Origin: Carnobacteriaceae bacterium zg-C25
Lineage (GTDB): Bacteria; Bacillota; Bacilli; Lactobacillales; Aerococcaceae
Length of the DNA: 64,000 nt
Reading direction: 5' to 3'
Assembly: GCA_017945845.1 (NCBI GenBank)
Contig: CP072828.1
Location: forward strand, 124,001 to 188,000
Positions 27,221 through 36,173 of this stretch are shown here, in pieces. The translations under genes and the position numbers were made by a program. The notes under the pieces are model-generated. The model saw nothing but the letters and a program-made list of their open reading frames with translations, did no database searches and had not been told where the DNA came from. Every line of letters starts with the position of its first letter. Position 1 is the stretch's first letter.

Positions 27221-28177
27221 ATGAGTAATACATTAGTAGAAATCAAAAACTTACATACGTATTTTGAAACGAAACGTGGATTAGTAAAAGCTGTCCGTGG
27301 AGTAAGTTTTTCAATTGGTGCAGGTAAAACGTTAGGCGTTGTAGGTGAATCAGGTTCAGGAAAATCACAAACAGCCATGTCTATTTTACGTTTATTCGAA
27401 TCTAATCAAAAAATTTACGATGGTGAAATTTGGTTTGAAGGCAAAGAATTGACAAAAATGAAAGAATCGGATTTACGTAAAATTCGTGGAAACGATATTT
27501 CGGTCATTTTCCAAGAGCCAATGACATCTTTAAACCCTGTATTTAAAATCAGTCGTCAAATTAGCGAAGTTTTGATGCTGCATCAAAATATGACTAAAGA
27601 ACAAGCTGAAGAACGTGCATTAGAAATGTTGAAGCATGTTCGTATTTCAAACCCAGAGAAAATTTTGCACTCTTATCCGCATCAATTATCTGGTGGGATG
27701 CGTCAACGTGTTATGATTGCGATGGCTTTAGCATGTAAACCTAAATTATTAATTGCTGACGAGCCAACAACAGCATTAGACGTAACCATTCAAGCCCAAA
27801 TTTTAAAATTGATGAATGAGTTAAAAAATGACATGGGGACTGCGATTATGTTTATCACACATGACTTAGGTGTTATTAATCAAATGGCAGACGATATTGT
27901 CGTTATGTACAAAGGTCAAGTTTTAGAAATGGCTCCACGCGAGTTGATTTTTGAAAACAATAAATTTTTACATCCATACACGTACGACTTGTTAAAAGCA
28001 ATTCCGCGTATTAGCACGAAGAAAAACCCTGCAAAAGCTTTATTAGATCATAACCCACTTGTGTTACCAGAAGGTTATACTTATGAAGAAGTTGAAGGTG
28101 TTGAAGGTGCATTACTCGAAATCGAACCAAATCATTTTGTAAGATGCTATTATAAAGGAGGTACTGTGAATGGCTAA
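27221..28177 (+). CDS. oppD: Oligopeptide ABC ATPase OppD
   Basis: 318 residues. Walker A GESGSGKSQ (about 42-50), Q-loop ISVIFQEPMTSLNPVF, signature LSGGMRQRVMIAMAL, Walker B LLIADEPTTALDVT and switch His in FITHDLGV. The C-terminal oligopeptide-transporter extension contains HPYTYDLLKAIPRI. It is a little short for OppD (usually 330-350) and lacks an obvious Cys-rich Fe-S extension. Overlaps oppF by eight bases. Confidence 0.93.
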   Translation: MSNTLVEIKNLHTYFETKRGLVKAVRGVSFSIGAGKTLGVVGESGSGKSQTAMSILRLFESNQKIYDGEIWFEGKELTKMKESDLRKIRGNDISVIFQEPMTSLNPVFKISRQISEVLMLHQNMTKEQAEERALEMLKHVRISNPEKILHSYPHQLSGGMRQRVMIAMALACKPKLLIADEPTTALDVTIQAQILKLMNELKNDMGTAIMFITHDLGVINQMADDIVVMYKGQVLEMAPRELIFENNKFLHPYTYDLLKAIPRISTKKNPAKALLDHNPLVLPEGYTYEEVEGVEGALLEIEPNHFVRCYYKGGTVNG

Positions 28178-29492
28178 TGATTTATTGATTAAAACAGAAG
28201 ATTTAAAACAGTACTTTGTCATCGGAAGCACTGGCGGTTTTGTCAAAAAGCCACAGTATTTAAAAGCGAATAATGGAATCAATCTAGAAATTAGAAAAAA
28301 TGAAACATTTGGTTTAGTTGGTGAATCCGGATGTGGTAAATCAACATTGGGTCGTGTGATTTTGCAGTTATACAAACAAACACGTGGAAATACAATTTAC
28401 TACGGTAGAAGTATTCATGCCTTAAACCCAGCATATGCGACAAAATATTTAAATCAAGCGTTTGATGTGTTTAAAAAAGCTGAACAAAATGTTCAAGCTG
28501 CCATTAATGGCAATAGCCAATTAAAATTGGATCAAGCACATAAAGAGTTTCGCGTGATTGCTCGTTTGGCGGGTGCATTATTGTTGCATACCGATGAAGC
28601 AAAAGTGAAAAAAGCTTTATTAGATGAATATAATACAGGTGTTGCATTAGCGAAAAACGACACACCTGAAAATCGTAAAAAACATGAAGATGCAAAAGCG
28701 GTTGTTCAAAGTTTAGAAGAAGCCGTACGTTCACATGAACGTTTTGAAGAATTGAATCATTTCAAAGATGGTGGAATTGATTTAACGATGCTAAACAAAA
28801 TGGAAATGCGTGATTTACGTCGTGAATTACAAATCATCTTCCAAGACCCATATTCTTCTTTAGACCCAAGAATGACAATTGGTCAGTTGATTTCAGAAGC
28901 AATTGTTGAACATGGCATGTTTAAAGAAAATTCAAAAGAATTAGAAGAATATGTTATTGAAACAATGGAAAAATGTGGATTAGACAGACAATTTATCCAT
29001 CGTTATCCACATCAATTTTCTGGGGGTCAAAGACAACGTATTGGTATTGCACGTGCGTTAGCATTAAAACCAAAATTCATCGTTTGTGATGAATCGGTTA
29101 GTGCGTTGGACGTTTCAATCCAAGCACAAATCTTAGAATTATTACAAGAATTAAAAGAAAAAGAAGATTTGACCTACTTATTTATTTCACACGATTTATC
29201 AGTTATTAACAACATTTGCGATAGAGTGGGTGTTATGTATTTTGGTAACATGGTGGAATTAGCTGATAGCGATGATATTTTTGATAATCCGGTACATCCG
29301 TATACAAAAATGTTGTTATCTGCCATTCCTTTAATGGATACACGTAAAGAAGTAGCCATTGAAATTTTCGATCCGACATACTCTATTGAAAATGCAGATC
29401 GTAGCAAAGATACAATCTGTGGAGATGAATTACAAAAAGATTTAGAGCCTATGCGTGAAATAGAGCCAAATCATTTTGTGGCGAATTTTTAA
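28170..29492 (+). CDS. oppF: Oligopeptide ABC ATPase OppF with extra helical insert
   Basis: 440 residues, against about 310-325 for ordinary OppF. Walker A GESGCGKST is at 51-59, but the Q-loop glutamine (QIIFQDPYSSLDPRM) is at about 225, roughly 115 residues further than usual. The intervening segment (about 80-205) is charged and predicted helical (for example ENRKKHEDAKAVVQSLEEAV). After it, the normal LRRELQIIFQDP resumes, then FSGGQRQR (283-290), CDESVSALDVS and SHDLSVI. All catalytic motifs are intact. The insert sits between Walker A and Q-loop, near where the ATPase meets the permease. Confidence 0.92.
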   Translation: MANDLLIKTEDLKQYFVIGSTGGFVKKPQYLKANNGINLEIRKNETFGLVGESGCGKSTLGRVILQLYKQTRGNTIYYGRSIHALNPAYATKYLNQAFDVFKKAEQNVQAAINGNSQLKLDQAHKEFRVIARLAGALLLHTDEAKVKKALLDEYNTGVALAKNDTPENRKKHEDAKAVVQSLEEAVRSHERFEELNHFKDGGIDLTMLNKMEMRDLRRELQIIFQDPYSSLDPRMTIGQLISEAIVEHGMFKENSKELEEYVIETMEKCGLDRQFIHRYPHQFSGGQRQRIGIARALALKPKFIVCDESVSALDVSIQAQILELLQELKEKEDLTYLFISHDLSVINNICDRVGVMYFGNMVELADSDDIFDNPVHPYTKMLLSAIPLMDTRKEVAIEIFDPTYSIENADRSKDTICGDELQKDLEPMREIEPNHFVANF

Positions 29493-29662
29493 TGTTTAAT
29501 TTTTTTGAAAAAAAGAAACAACCTGAATTAAAAGAATTAAATCATGAAATTGATAAAGAAGATATTCCAGCAATTATTATTGCTGGAATCATCACATTAG
29601 TGATTCCAACAATTCTTATTGTCAGTGTCATTTTCGGTTTAATTTATTTATTCTTTACATAG
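29492..29662 (+). CDS. 56-residue single-pass membrane protein after oppF
   Basis: ATG overlaps the oppF stop (TAATG), which argues for translational coupling. The protein has a charged N-terminal half (MFNFFEKKKQPELKELNHEI) and one long hydrophobic helix from about residue 25 to the end. I recognise no family. It may be an accessory subunit of the Opp transporter or an unrelated small membrane protein. A hairpin (29683-29698) and a terminator (29703) follow. Confidence 0.6.
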   Translation: MFNFFEKKKQPELKELNHEIDKEDIPAIIIAGIITLVIPTILIVSVIFGLIYLFFT

Positions 29663-29702
29663 TCGGTTAAATCATCTTTTAAGGTAGGATTTCCTACCGG
29701 TT

Positions 29703-29736
29703 AGACTGTTGACAAAAAATGTCAGCAGTCTTTTTT
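29703..29736 (+). terminator. Terminator of the opp operon
   Basis: Arms AGACTGTTGACA (29703-29714) and TGTCAGCAGTCT (29720-29731), 12 pairs with one wobble, then six T. The same stem is found at 37328 (plus) and 56599-56562 (minus). Confidence 0.85.
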
Positions 29737-29741
29737 GGTTC

Positions 29742-29800
29742 TATGTCAAATAGGGTTGATGATGCATAAAGGTAGTCATTTAACAGGACTACCTTTTCGT
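29742..29800 (+). repeat. Dispersed intergenic repeat, copy B
   Basis: The shared 20-mer TATGTCAAATAGGGTTGATG (29742-29761) is followed by a perfect ten-pair hairpin AAAGGTAGTC / GACTACCTTT (29768-29777, 29787-29796) and a T-rich tail. The stem sequence differs from copy C but pairing is kept. Confidence 0.8.
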
Positions 29801-30004
29801 TTTAAGCCACAATGTGATATACGGCTCACCAAAATGTATGCGATACGTTTCAATTTTATAATATTTGATGTTGGCATCTTCAAATGATCCATCAACATTG
29901 TTGAAGTATGTTGGTGTACAAGATGAAGTGCTTTGATGAATCGGTTGTATACCAAATGATGCGTGCATTTTATAAAACTTCAAAAATAGAGAGATAATGG
30001 TCAA
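29789..30004 (-). pseudogene. Probable remnant of an unknown repeat-associated gene
   Basis: An open frame of 71 codons on the minus strand, with no good ribosome binding site. Its C-terminal part (SCTPTYFNN ... YRIHFGEPYITLW) is matched by a broken copy at 37427-37572 (TPIYFHY ... YRVHRGKPYITL). In both, the frame ends inside the hairpin of the adjacent repeat. I read this as the 3' end of a formerly mobile or multicopy gene. No family was recognised, and it could also be a short real gene. Confidence 0.4.
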
Positions 30005-30056
30005 GGCGCTATATGCGAAAGCGCAATAAATCGTTTAGTTTCTAGCGTATATATGG

Positions 30057-30062
30057 TAAAAT
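30057..30062 (+). promoter_or_regulatory. Extended -10 promoter of uppS-cdsA-rseP
   Basis: TATGG-TAAAAT, with TTTAGT 17 bases upstream (30034-30039), 35 bases before the uppS ATG. Confidence 0.5.
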
Positions 30063-30096
30063 GTAGCTGATAGTCATCAAAAGAGTAGGTGAAAAG

Positions 30097-30858
30097 ATGT
30101 TGTTTTTTAAAAAGAAAAGTAGTCAACAGACAGAAATGAATTCATTTGATCCGAAACACAATATTCCAAAGCATGTTGCCATCATTATGGACGGGAATGG
30201 GCGTTGGGCGCAAAATCGACACTTACCACGTATTGCAGGGCATAAAGAGGGAATGAATACGGTTAAAACGGTTGCTTTACACGCCAAAAAGTTGGGGGTT
30301 AAAGTGTTGTCGTTGTATGCCTTCTCTACTGAAAATTGGAAACGACCAAATGATGAAGTTAATTTTTTAATGAAATTACCGATTGATTTTTTTAGCACGT
30401 TTATACCGCAATTAAATGAAAACAATATTCGTGTCATTACGACAGGGTTTATTGATGCGTTACCGCAAGCAACACAAAAAGCGGTGAAAGACGCTATCGA
30501 GCAAACAAAGCAAAATGATGGGATGATTTTAAATTTTGCCTTAAACTACGGGTCGCGTGCAGAAATTATTGAAGCGGTTAAGCAAGTCGCTACGACCTAT
30601 AAAGATAGAATCGATGAAATTGACGAAAACGTCTTTTCAAGTGCGTTGTGGGCGAGTGATTTATTAGGGGAGTACATGGATCCGGATTTATTGATTCGTA
30701 CAAGTGGTGAACAACGCATTAGTAATTACATGTTATGGCAAATTGCGTATAGTGAATTGTATTTTACCAAAATTGCATGGCCAGATTTTAAAGAAAACGA
30801 GTTAGAAGAAGCGTTGGCGCATTATCAACAGCGTAATAGACGATTTGGAGGGTTATAA
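30097..30858 (+). CDS. uppS: Undecaprenyl diphosphate synthase
   Basis: 253-residue cis-prenyltransferase making the C55 carrier lipid for peptidoglycan and polysaccharide synthesis. Signature HVAIIMDGNGRWAQNRHLPR (about 26-45, catalytic Asp32), LYAFSTENWKRP and the C-terminal PDLLIRTSGEQRISNYMLWQ. Complete. First gene of an operon with cdsA and rseP, the usual Firmicute order. Confidence 0.96.
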   Translation: MLFFKKKSSQQTEMNSFDPKHNIPKHVAIIMDGNGRWAQNRHLPRIAGHKEGMNTVKTVALHAKKLGVKVLSLYAFSTENWKRPNDEVNFLMKLPIDFFSTFIPQLNENNIRVITTGFIDALPQATQKAVKDAIEQTKQNDGMILNFALNYGSRAEIIEAVKQVATTYKDRIDEIDENVFSSALWASDLLGEYMDPDLLIRTSGEQRISNYMLWQIAYSELYFTKIAWPDFKENELEEALAHYQQRNRRFGGL

Positions 30859-30865
30859 AATAGAT

Positions 30866-31654
30866 ATGAAGCAAAGAATAATAACTTCAATTTTTTTATT
30901 AGCTGTTGCGTTACCACTAGTGTGGATGGGTGGACAACCGTTTCGAGTCGTCGTCGTTGGTGTTGCCGTAATTGGTTTTTTGGAAATTATGAAAATGGCA
31001 AACATTCCGATTGTATCGCCTGAAGCCGTTATTGGAGCAGTGGCAACCATCGGGTTGACCGTATCTTCGGATGCTTACGGGCCGTTTAAATTAACGCCGT
31101 TTCTATTGTTGAGCAGTTGCGCTTTTTTATTGCTCATTATCATGGTATTTTCGGAAAACAAATTTTCATTTGAACGAGTGGGTGTGGTTACGCTATCGTC
31201 ACTCTACCTTGGGTTAGGCGCGAATAATGTCATTTCAATTCGTTCTATGGGTCTGCCAGCTATGATTTTTATTTTATTAGCGATTTACTTAACGGATACG
31301 GGTGCTTATTTTGTGGGGCGTTCATTTGGGAAACGTAAATTGGCTCCCTATATTAGTCCTAATAAATCGGTAGAAGGGGCTATTGGTGGCACGTTCATTG
31401 CGACTTGTTTAGCCAGTAGTATGATGTTGTTTATAAAGCCTTTTGATATCGGTGTTTTTGAAACGATATTACTTGCCTTTTTTGTGTCGGTTGCCGGACA
31501 AATGGGCGATTTGGTCGAGTCGGCATTAAAACGGTTTTATGGCGTTAAAGATTCGGGGACGATTTTACCGGGGCATGGCGGCGTTTTGGATCGTTTTGAT
31601 AGTATTTTGTTTGGTGTTGTTGCCTGCCAATTATTTTTAGTGGCAGTGGTCTAA
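30866..31654 (+). CDS. cdsA: Phosphatidate cytidylyltransferase
   Basis: 262-residue integral membrane enzyme making CDP-diacylglycerol from phosphatidate and CTP. The C-terminal CDP-alcohol signature is present in the form GQMGDLVESALKRFYGVKDSGTILPGHGGVLDRFDS (starts about 214). About eight hydrophobic segments. I chose ATG 30866, though its GGAGG site is a rather long 14 bases upstream, at the uppS stop. Confidence 0.94.
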   Translation: MKQRIITSIFLLAVALPLVWMGGQPFRVVVVGVAVIGFLEIMKMANIPIVSPEAVIGAVATIGLTVSSDAYGPFKLTPFLLLSSCAFLLLIIMVFSENKFSFERVGVVTLSSLYLGLGANNVISIRSMGLPAMIFILLAIYLTDTGAYFVGRSFGKRKLAPYISPNKSVEGAIGGTFIATCLASSMMLFIKPFDIGVFETILLAFFVSVAGQMGDLVESALKRFYGVKDSGTILPGHGGVLDRFDSILFGVVACQLFLVAVV

Positions 31655-31666
31655 ATAGGAGGGACT

Positions 31667-32911
31667 ATGGCAATTGTTGTCTTTTTATTGGTTTTTACAA
31701 TCATTGTAACATTACACGAATTTGGGCATTATTATGTAGCGAAAAAATCAGGTGTACTTGTTCGTGAATTTGCTTTAGGTATGGGACCTAAAGTATTCAG
31801 CTGGCGTAAAGGTGAAACAACTTTTACACTTCGTGCGTTACCACTTGGTGGCTTTGTGCGCATGGCTGGAGATGGTGATGATACACAAGAAATTAGACAA
31901 GGGCAACGTGTGTATCTTACTCAAAATGAAGATGGACGTATTGTTGAAATTGATACACAAGATAAACCGTCTAATACATTGGCACTTCCAGTTGAAGTGT
32001 CGTATTGTGATATTGTGGATACGATGACCATTAAAGGTTTTGTTGCTGGAGAATCCGATGAACAAATTTTTGTGGTTGATGATAAAGCAATGCACATTGA
32101 ACACGACGGTACACGAGTGCAAGTGGCTCCGCTTCAAACGCATTTAGAAACAAAAAGTGCTTTTAAGCGTATTGCCATATATGCAGCCGGACCAATCAAT
32201 AATTTTTTGTTGAGCATTTTTGTGTTTACTTTATTAGCGTTTTCGGCGGGTGGTGTCAATTCGCCAAGTAATCATGTTACAGTTTCTGAAAATGGTGTGG
32301 CAGCACGTATTGGTATACAAACAGGGGATAAAATCACTGCGATTAATGATACAGCTATAACGAATTTTAGTGATTTGACAACCGTTATGGCTAGATTACG
32401 CCAGCAACATGTAACGGATATTGACGTAACCTATGAATCAAATCACCAGACAAAAACCATTCGTGCGCAATTAACCGACGGGTATCTCGGTGTAACGCAA
32501 AGTAAAGATACGGATATTTGGAGCAAATTAACGTATGGCTTTACAGAAACCATTTTCGTCGTGAAACAAGTTTGGCTAGCGTTAGTAGGTCTAGTGACAA
32601 ACGGATTTAATGTGGGTCAACTTGGTGGGCCAATCGCCATTGTTCAAATGAGCGGTGAAGTGGCACAATCTGGTATTTTATCTATATTTTCGTTTTTAGC
32701 AATACTGAGTGCAAACCTCGGGGTTATAAATTTATTGCCAATTCCAGGTTTAGATGGTGGTAAAATTTTATTAGCCTTAATTGAGTTATTACGTGGTAAA
32801 CCGTTAAGTAAAAATAAAGAAGTTTTCGTCACCATGATTGGTGTGGGCGTACTGTTGTTACTAATGGTTGTCGTCACATTTAATGATATTGCAAAATTAT
32901 TTATAAAATAG
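31667..32911 (+). CDS. rseP: RIP zinc metalloprotease RseP/Eep
   Basis: 414-residue site-2-type intramembrane protease. Zinc motif HEFGH at 17-21 in the first helix, a PDZ domain at about 195-280 (AARIGIQTGDKITAINDTAI), and the second catalytic motif NLLPIPGLDGGKI (about 354-366) in a later helix. In enterococci and streptococci such proteins (Eep) process lipoprotein signal peptides and regulators; that role here is inference. Third gene of the uppS operon. Confidence 0.94.
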   Translation: MAIVVFLLVFTIIVTLHEFGHYYVAKKSGVLVREFALGMGPKVFSWRKGETTFTLRALPLGGFVRMAGDGDDTQEIRQGQRVYLTQNEDGRIVEIDTQDKPSNTLALPVEVSYCDIVDTMTIKGFVAGESDEQIFVVDDKAMHIEHDGTRVQVAPLQTHLETKSAFKRIAIYAAGPINNFLLSIFVFTLLAFSAGGVNSPSNHVTVSENGVAARIGIQTGDKITAINDTAITNFSDLTTVMARLRQQHVTDIDVTYESNHQTKTIRAQLTDGYLGVTQSKDTDIWSKLTYGFTETIFVVKQVWLALVGLVTNGFNVGQLGGPIAIVQMSGEVAQSGILSIFSFLAILSANLGVINLLPIPGLDGGKILLALIELLRGKPLSKNKEVFVTMIGVGVLLLLMVVVTFNDIAKLFIK

Positions 32912-32913
32912 TT

Positions 32914-32934
32914 AGAGCCGTCAGGCTCTTTTTT
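32914..32934 (+). terminator. Terminator after rseP
   Basis: AGAGCC-GTCA-GGCTCT followed by a T run, starting three bases after the rseP stop. Confidence 0.85.
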
Positions 32935-32946
32935 AGTGAGGGAACA

Positions 32947-33492
32947 ATGGAAAGTGAAATTTTAGCGTTTTCGCAATTTAAAAGTGAGCCACAAGCAATT
33001 GAAACATTGCGCTTAAAAGCCCATCGTCAAGTCAATGAACAGTATGCATTAATGAGTTTTGACGAACGTGATGACACCGGTTTTGGTGTGTTAGCCAATG
33101 TGGCACATAATGAAACGGTGATTTGCCAATACGGCACGATAACAACATTGGAGCAAGTCGACTACGCGCTAATGCAAGCGGGTGTTGTTGTCAGTGATCT
33201 GTTTGATGCGATGGAACAATACAACCTCACAAATGTGTGGGAAAAACTGTCGCTTCGTCATCAAGCGTATACAAATAGCGGTGTGTACATTTACGTTCCG
33301 GAAGGGATGTGTTTAGATGTGACGTGTTATTTTGTGCAAGATAATTCGGTGGTGGAAGATTTAATTAAAAGTGTGATCATTGTAAAAGGTAAAAATGCGC
33401 ATGTAAATGTGACGTATCATCAATTGTCCGTAGGAGAAAATCATAATCAGTATCATTTAGAAATTGTAGAAATCGATGAGATGGCTTGCTAA
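32947..33492 (+). CDS. Half-length SufB/SufD-like protein
   Basis: 181 residues. The segment YTNSGVYIYVPEGMCLDV followed by SVVEDLIKSVIIVKGKNAHV resembles the middle of SufB/SufD Fe-S scaffold proteins (full length 410-470). The protein stops where the SufBD beta-helix core should continue, and no remaining half is found in any frame before rsmG. No sufC, sufS or sufU is nearby. It follows the rseP terminator by 12 bases with GAGGGAACA as ribosome binding site. Either a truncated remnant or a short paralogue with its own role. Confidence 0.55.
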   Translation: MESEILAFSQFKSEPQAIETLRLKAHRQVNEQYALMSFDERDDTGFGVLANVAHNETVICQYGTITTLEQVDYALMQAGVVVSDLFDAMEQYNLTNVWEKLSLRHQAYTNSGVYIYVPEGMCLDVTCYFVQDNSVVEDLIKSVIIVKGKNAHVNVTYHQLSVGENHNQYHLEIVEIDEMAC

Positions 33493-33548
33493 TACGGGGG
33501 AAATAACCTAAAATAGAAATGATACAATGCGATGAAATGGAGTAAAGC

Positions 33549-34268
33549 ATGACACCAAAACAATTCAAAAGAAGTGTAGAAGAAGCGGGCATTACACTCA
33601 CTGATAAACAATTAAAACAATATGAAATGTACTTTGAAATGCTTGTGGAATGGAATGAAAAAATGAATTTAACCGCCATTACACAAAAAGAAGAGGTATA
33701 TTTAAAACACTTTTATGACTCATTAACACTTGCCATTGAAACAGACGTGTTGCAAAAAAGTGTGACGTTATGTGATGTGGGTGCGGGAGCAGGTTTTCCA
33801 AGTATTCCTTTAAAAATTGCTTTACCACATTTACACGTGACAATCGTGGATTCATTAAACAAGCGGATTACCTTTTTGAATGAGTTGGTGCGTACTTTAG
33901 AATTAGAAAATGTGTCGTGTTTTCATGATAGAGCGGAAACGTTTGGACAAAACGAAGCGTTTCGTGAAAAATTTGATGTTGTGACAGCACGTGCTGTTGC
34001 ACGATTAAATTTATTGAGTGAATTATGTTTGCCATTGGTTAAAGTGGACGGTGTTTTTGTGTCGATGAAAGCTTCTAGCACACTAGAAGAAGTGGCGCAA
34101 TCGCGTAAAGCATTTAACGTATTAGGTGGCGAATTTGTTGAAGATAAAGCGTTTCAATTACCGTATGAAGCCGGTGAGCGTCATATTGTTGTCGTGCATA
34201 AAAAACAAGCGACACCAAAAAAATATCCAAGAAAAGCAGGCTTACCTGCAAAAAGTCCAATAGAATAG
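33549..34268 (+). CDS. rsmG: 16S rRNA (guanine527-N7) methyltransferase RsmG
   Basis: 239-residue Rossmann methyltransferase. Family features: [15 protein letters not shown] (about 31-45), HFYDSL, SAM-binding [19 protein letters not shown] (about 77-95), and [20 protein letters not shown] basic C-terminal tail ([14 protein letters not shown]) ends it. Eleven bases before parA, as in the rsmG-parAB block near the replication origin of many Firmicutes. Confidence 0.95.
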   Translation: MTPKQFKRSVEEAGITLTDKQLKQYEMYFEMLVEWNEKMNLTAITQKEEVYLKHFYDSLTLAIETDVLQKSVTLCDVGAGAGFPSIPLKIALPHLHVTIVDSLNKRITFLNELVRTLELENVSCFHDRAETFGQNEAFREKFDVVTARAVARLNLLSELCLPLVKVDGVFVSMKASSTLEEVAQSRKAFNVLGGEFVEDKAFQLPYEAGERHIVVVHKKQATPKKYPRKAGLPAKSPIE

Positions 34269-34279
34269 GAGTGTGTCGA

Positions 34280-35047
34280 ATGGGAAAAGTTATAGCCATA
34301 TCAAATCAAAAAGGTGGCGTTGGTAAAACAACGACAGCGGTTAATTTAGGTGCAGCACTAGCGTATTCTGGACGACGTGTCCTTTTGATTGATAGTGATT
34401 CACAAGGAAATGCGACAAGTGGATTAGGTGTGAATCGCGGAGATGTTGAAGGTCGTGATATTTATAGTGTACTCATTGAAGGGGTATCGATACGAGATGC
34501 GATTGTCCCAAGTAGTCGTGAAAATTTATGGATAGTACCTGCAACCATGAATTTAGCGGGTGCTGAAATGGAAATGTATACAATTGAGCATCGTGAAACG
34601 TTATTGAAACGTGCGTTACAAGATGTTGTTCATGACTATGATTTTATTTTAATTGACTGTCCACCGGCATTAGGGGCATTGACCTTAAATGCTTTTACAG
34701 CTAGCGATTCTGTCTTGATCCCCGTTCAATGTGAATATTATGCGCTAGAAGGATTGAGTCAGTTATGGAATACGATTCGTTTAGTTCATCAGCATTTTAA
34801 TAAAGATTTGCGTATTGAAGGTGTGTTGCTAACGATGTTGGATACACGAACAAATTTAGGTGCAGAAGTTGTTGAAGAAGTCCGCACTTATTTCAAAGAA
34901 AAAGTTTACGAGACGGTTATTGTACGTAATGTGAGATTGTCAGAAGCACCAAGCTATGGGCAATCCATTATCGATTATGACTTGAAATCACGTGGCGCAC
35001 AATTGTATTTAGAGTTGGCTTCGGAGGTGTTAGCACAAAATGACTAA
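34280..35047 (+). CDS. parA: Chromosome partitioning ATPase ParA (Soj)
   Basis: 255-residue deviant Walker ATPase. Starts MGKVIAISNQKGGVGKTTTA (Walker A KGGVGKTT), with IDSDSQGNATSGLG and IDCPPALGALTLNA as switch motifs. Start at 34280 chosen for the AGGAG site. Overlaps parB by eight bases. Acts with ParB in origin segregation and, in Bacillus, in DnaA control. Confidence 0.95.
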   Translation: MGKVIAISNQKGGVGKTTTAVNLGAALAYSGRRVLLIDSDSQGNATSGLGVNRGDVEGRDIYSVLIEGVSIRDAIVPSSRENLWIVPATMNLAGAEMEMYTIEHRETLLKRALQDVVHDYDFILIDCPPALGALTLNAFTASDSVLIPVQCEYYALEGLSQLWNTIRLVHQHFNKDLRIEGVLLTMLDTRTNLGAEVVEEVRTYFKEKVYETVIVRNVRLSEAPSYGQSIIDYDLKSRGAQLYLELASEVLAQND

Positions 35048-35933
35048 AAAAGAAAAAACAACTAAAGGTTTGGGACGGGGAATGAATGCTCTGTTTTCAA
35101 ATGGACTAGAAGATTTTGAAACCGTCAAAGAAAATGAACAGGTTGAAGAAATTGATTTAGCGTTGGTTCGACCAAATCCGTATCAACCCCGTAAAATTTT
35201 TGATGAAGCCGCTTTGAATGAATTAGCAGAAAGCATTAAGCAAACAGGTGTTTTTCAACCCGTTATTTTACGTAAGTCTGCTATAAAAGGGTATGAAATT
35301 GTTGCGGGTGAACGCCGTGTTCGCGCATCAAAATTAGCTGGTAAAACAACGATTCCTGCGATTGTCCGTCAACTTGATGAAGGGTTGATGATTGAAATTG
35401 CGATTGTTGAAAATTTACAGCGTGAAAACTTGAATGCACTCGAAGAAGCGCAAGCCTATCAAAATTTAATGGCAAAATTAAATTTAACTCAAGCACAAGT
35501 GGCTGAAAAGTTAGGGAAAAGCCGTCCGTACATTGCCAATTATGTGCGTTTATTAACGTTGCCAAGTGGTGTAAAAGCATTATTAAATGACAACTTATTG
35601 TCAATGGGACAGGCAAGAACATTGTTGAGTTTAACGAATCCAGACGATATGTTAGCATTGGCTAAACGTGCGGTAAAAGAAAATTTAACCGTTCGTCAAT
35701 TAGAAGAATTAGTGGCTAAAATGATACAACCTGAAGTAAAAGTGTCTAAGCGTAAACGTAAAGCGCTCAAACCAACTTACATTTCAGAAAGTGAAGAAAA
35801 ATTAACTGACAAATTTGGAACGTCATGCCATATTGTTGAAAAAGGTAATGATCGTGGAAAAATTGAAATTGAATACTTGTCACAAGGTGATTTAGGACGC
35901 ATTTTAGAAATTTTAGATATTCGGATTGATTAG
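35040..35933 (+). CDS. parB: Chromosome partitioning protein ParB (Spo0J)
   Basis: 297 residues. N-terminal KGLGRGMNALFS, the CTPase/ParB core with PNPYQPRKIFDE and AGERRVRASKLAGKTTIPAIV (box II), the ENLQRENLNALEEA box, and a helix-turn-helix AQVAEKLGKSRPYIANYVRL. C-terminal dimerisation part is present. I found no perfect parS palindrome in the window. Confidence 0.95.
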   Translation: MTKKEKTTKGLGRGMNALFSNGLEDFETVKENEQVEEIDLALVRPNPYQPRKIFDEAALNELAESIKQTGVFQPVILRKSAIKGYEIVAGERRVRASKLAGKTTIPAIVRQLDEGLMIEIAIVENLQRENLNALEEAQAYQNLMAKLNLTQAQVAEKLGKSRPYIANYVRLLTLPSGVKALLNDNLLSMGQARTLLSLTNPDDMLALAKRAVKENLTVRQLEELVAKMIQPEVKVSKRKRKALKPTYISESEEKLTDKFGTSCHIVEKGNDRGKIEIEYLSQGDLGRILEILDIRID

Positions 35934-35941
35934 GTGATGAC

Positions 35942-36154
35942 ATGCAACAAAAAGTTTTCGGATTAGGCGATGTGGTGGAAATGAAAAAACCGCATGCCTG
36001 CCAAACGAATCGATGGAGCATCATTCGTATGGGAATGGATATTCGTATTAAATGTGAAAAATGTGGGCAAATGGTGTTAATGCCACGTGTCGAATTTACA
36101 AAAAAAATGAAAAAAGTATTGGTGAAGAATGCACCAGTACATACACAAGAATAA
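35942..36154 (+). CDS. DUF951 family protein
   Basis: 70 residues. Basic small protein with a CEKCGQMVLMPRVEF segment and DVVEMKKPHACQTNRWSIIR near the N-terminus, matching the DUF951 family that sits between parB and ychF in Firmicutes. Function is unknown. Eight bases after parB and 19 before ychF, so within one operon. Confidence 0.88.
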   Translation: MQQKVFGLGDVVEMKKPHACQTNRWSIIRMGMDIRIKCEKCGQMVLMPRVEFTKKMKKVLVKNAPVHTQE

Positions 36155-36173
36155 GAAATGAGGATTTTAGAAA

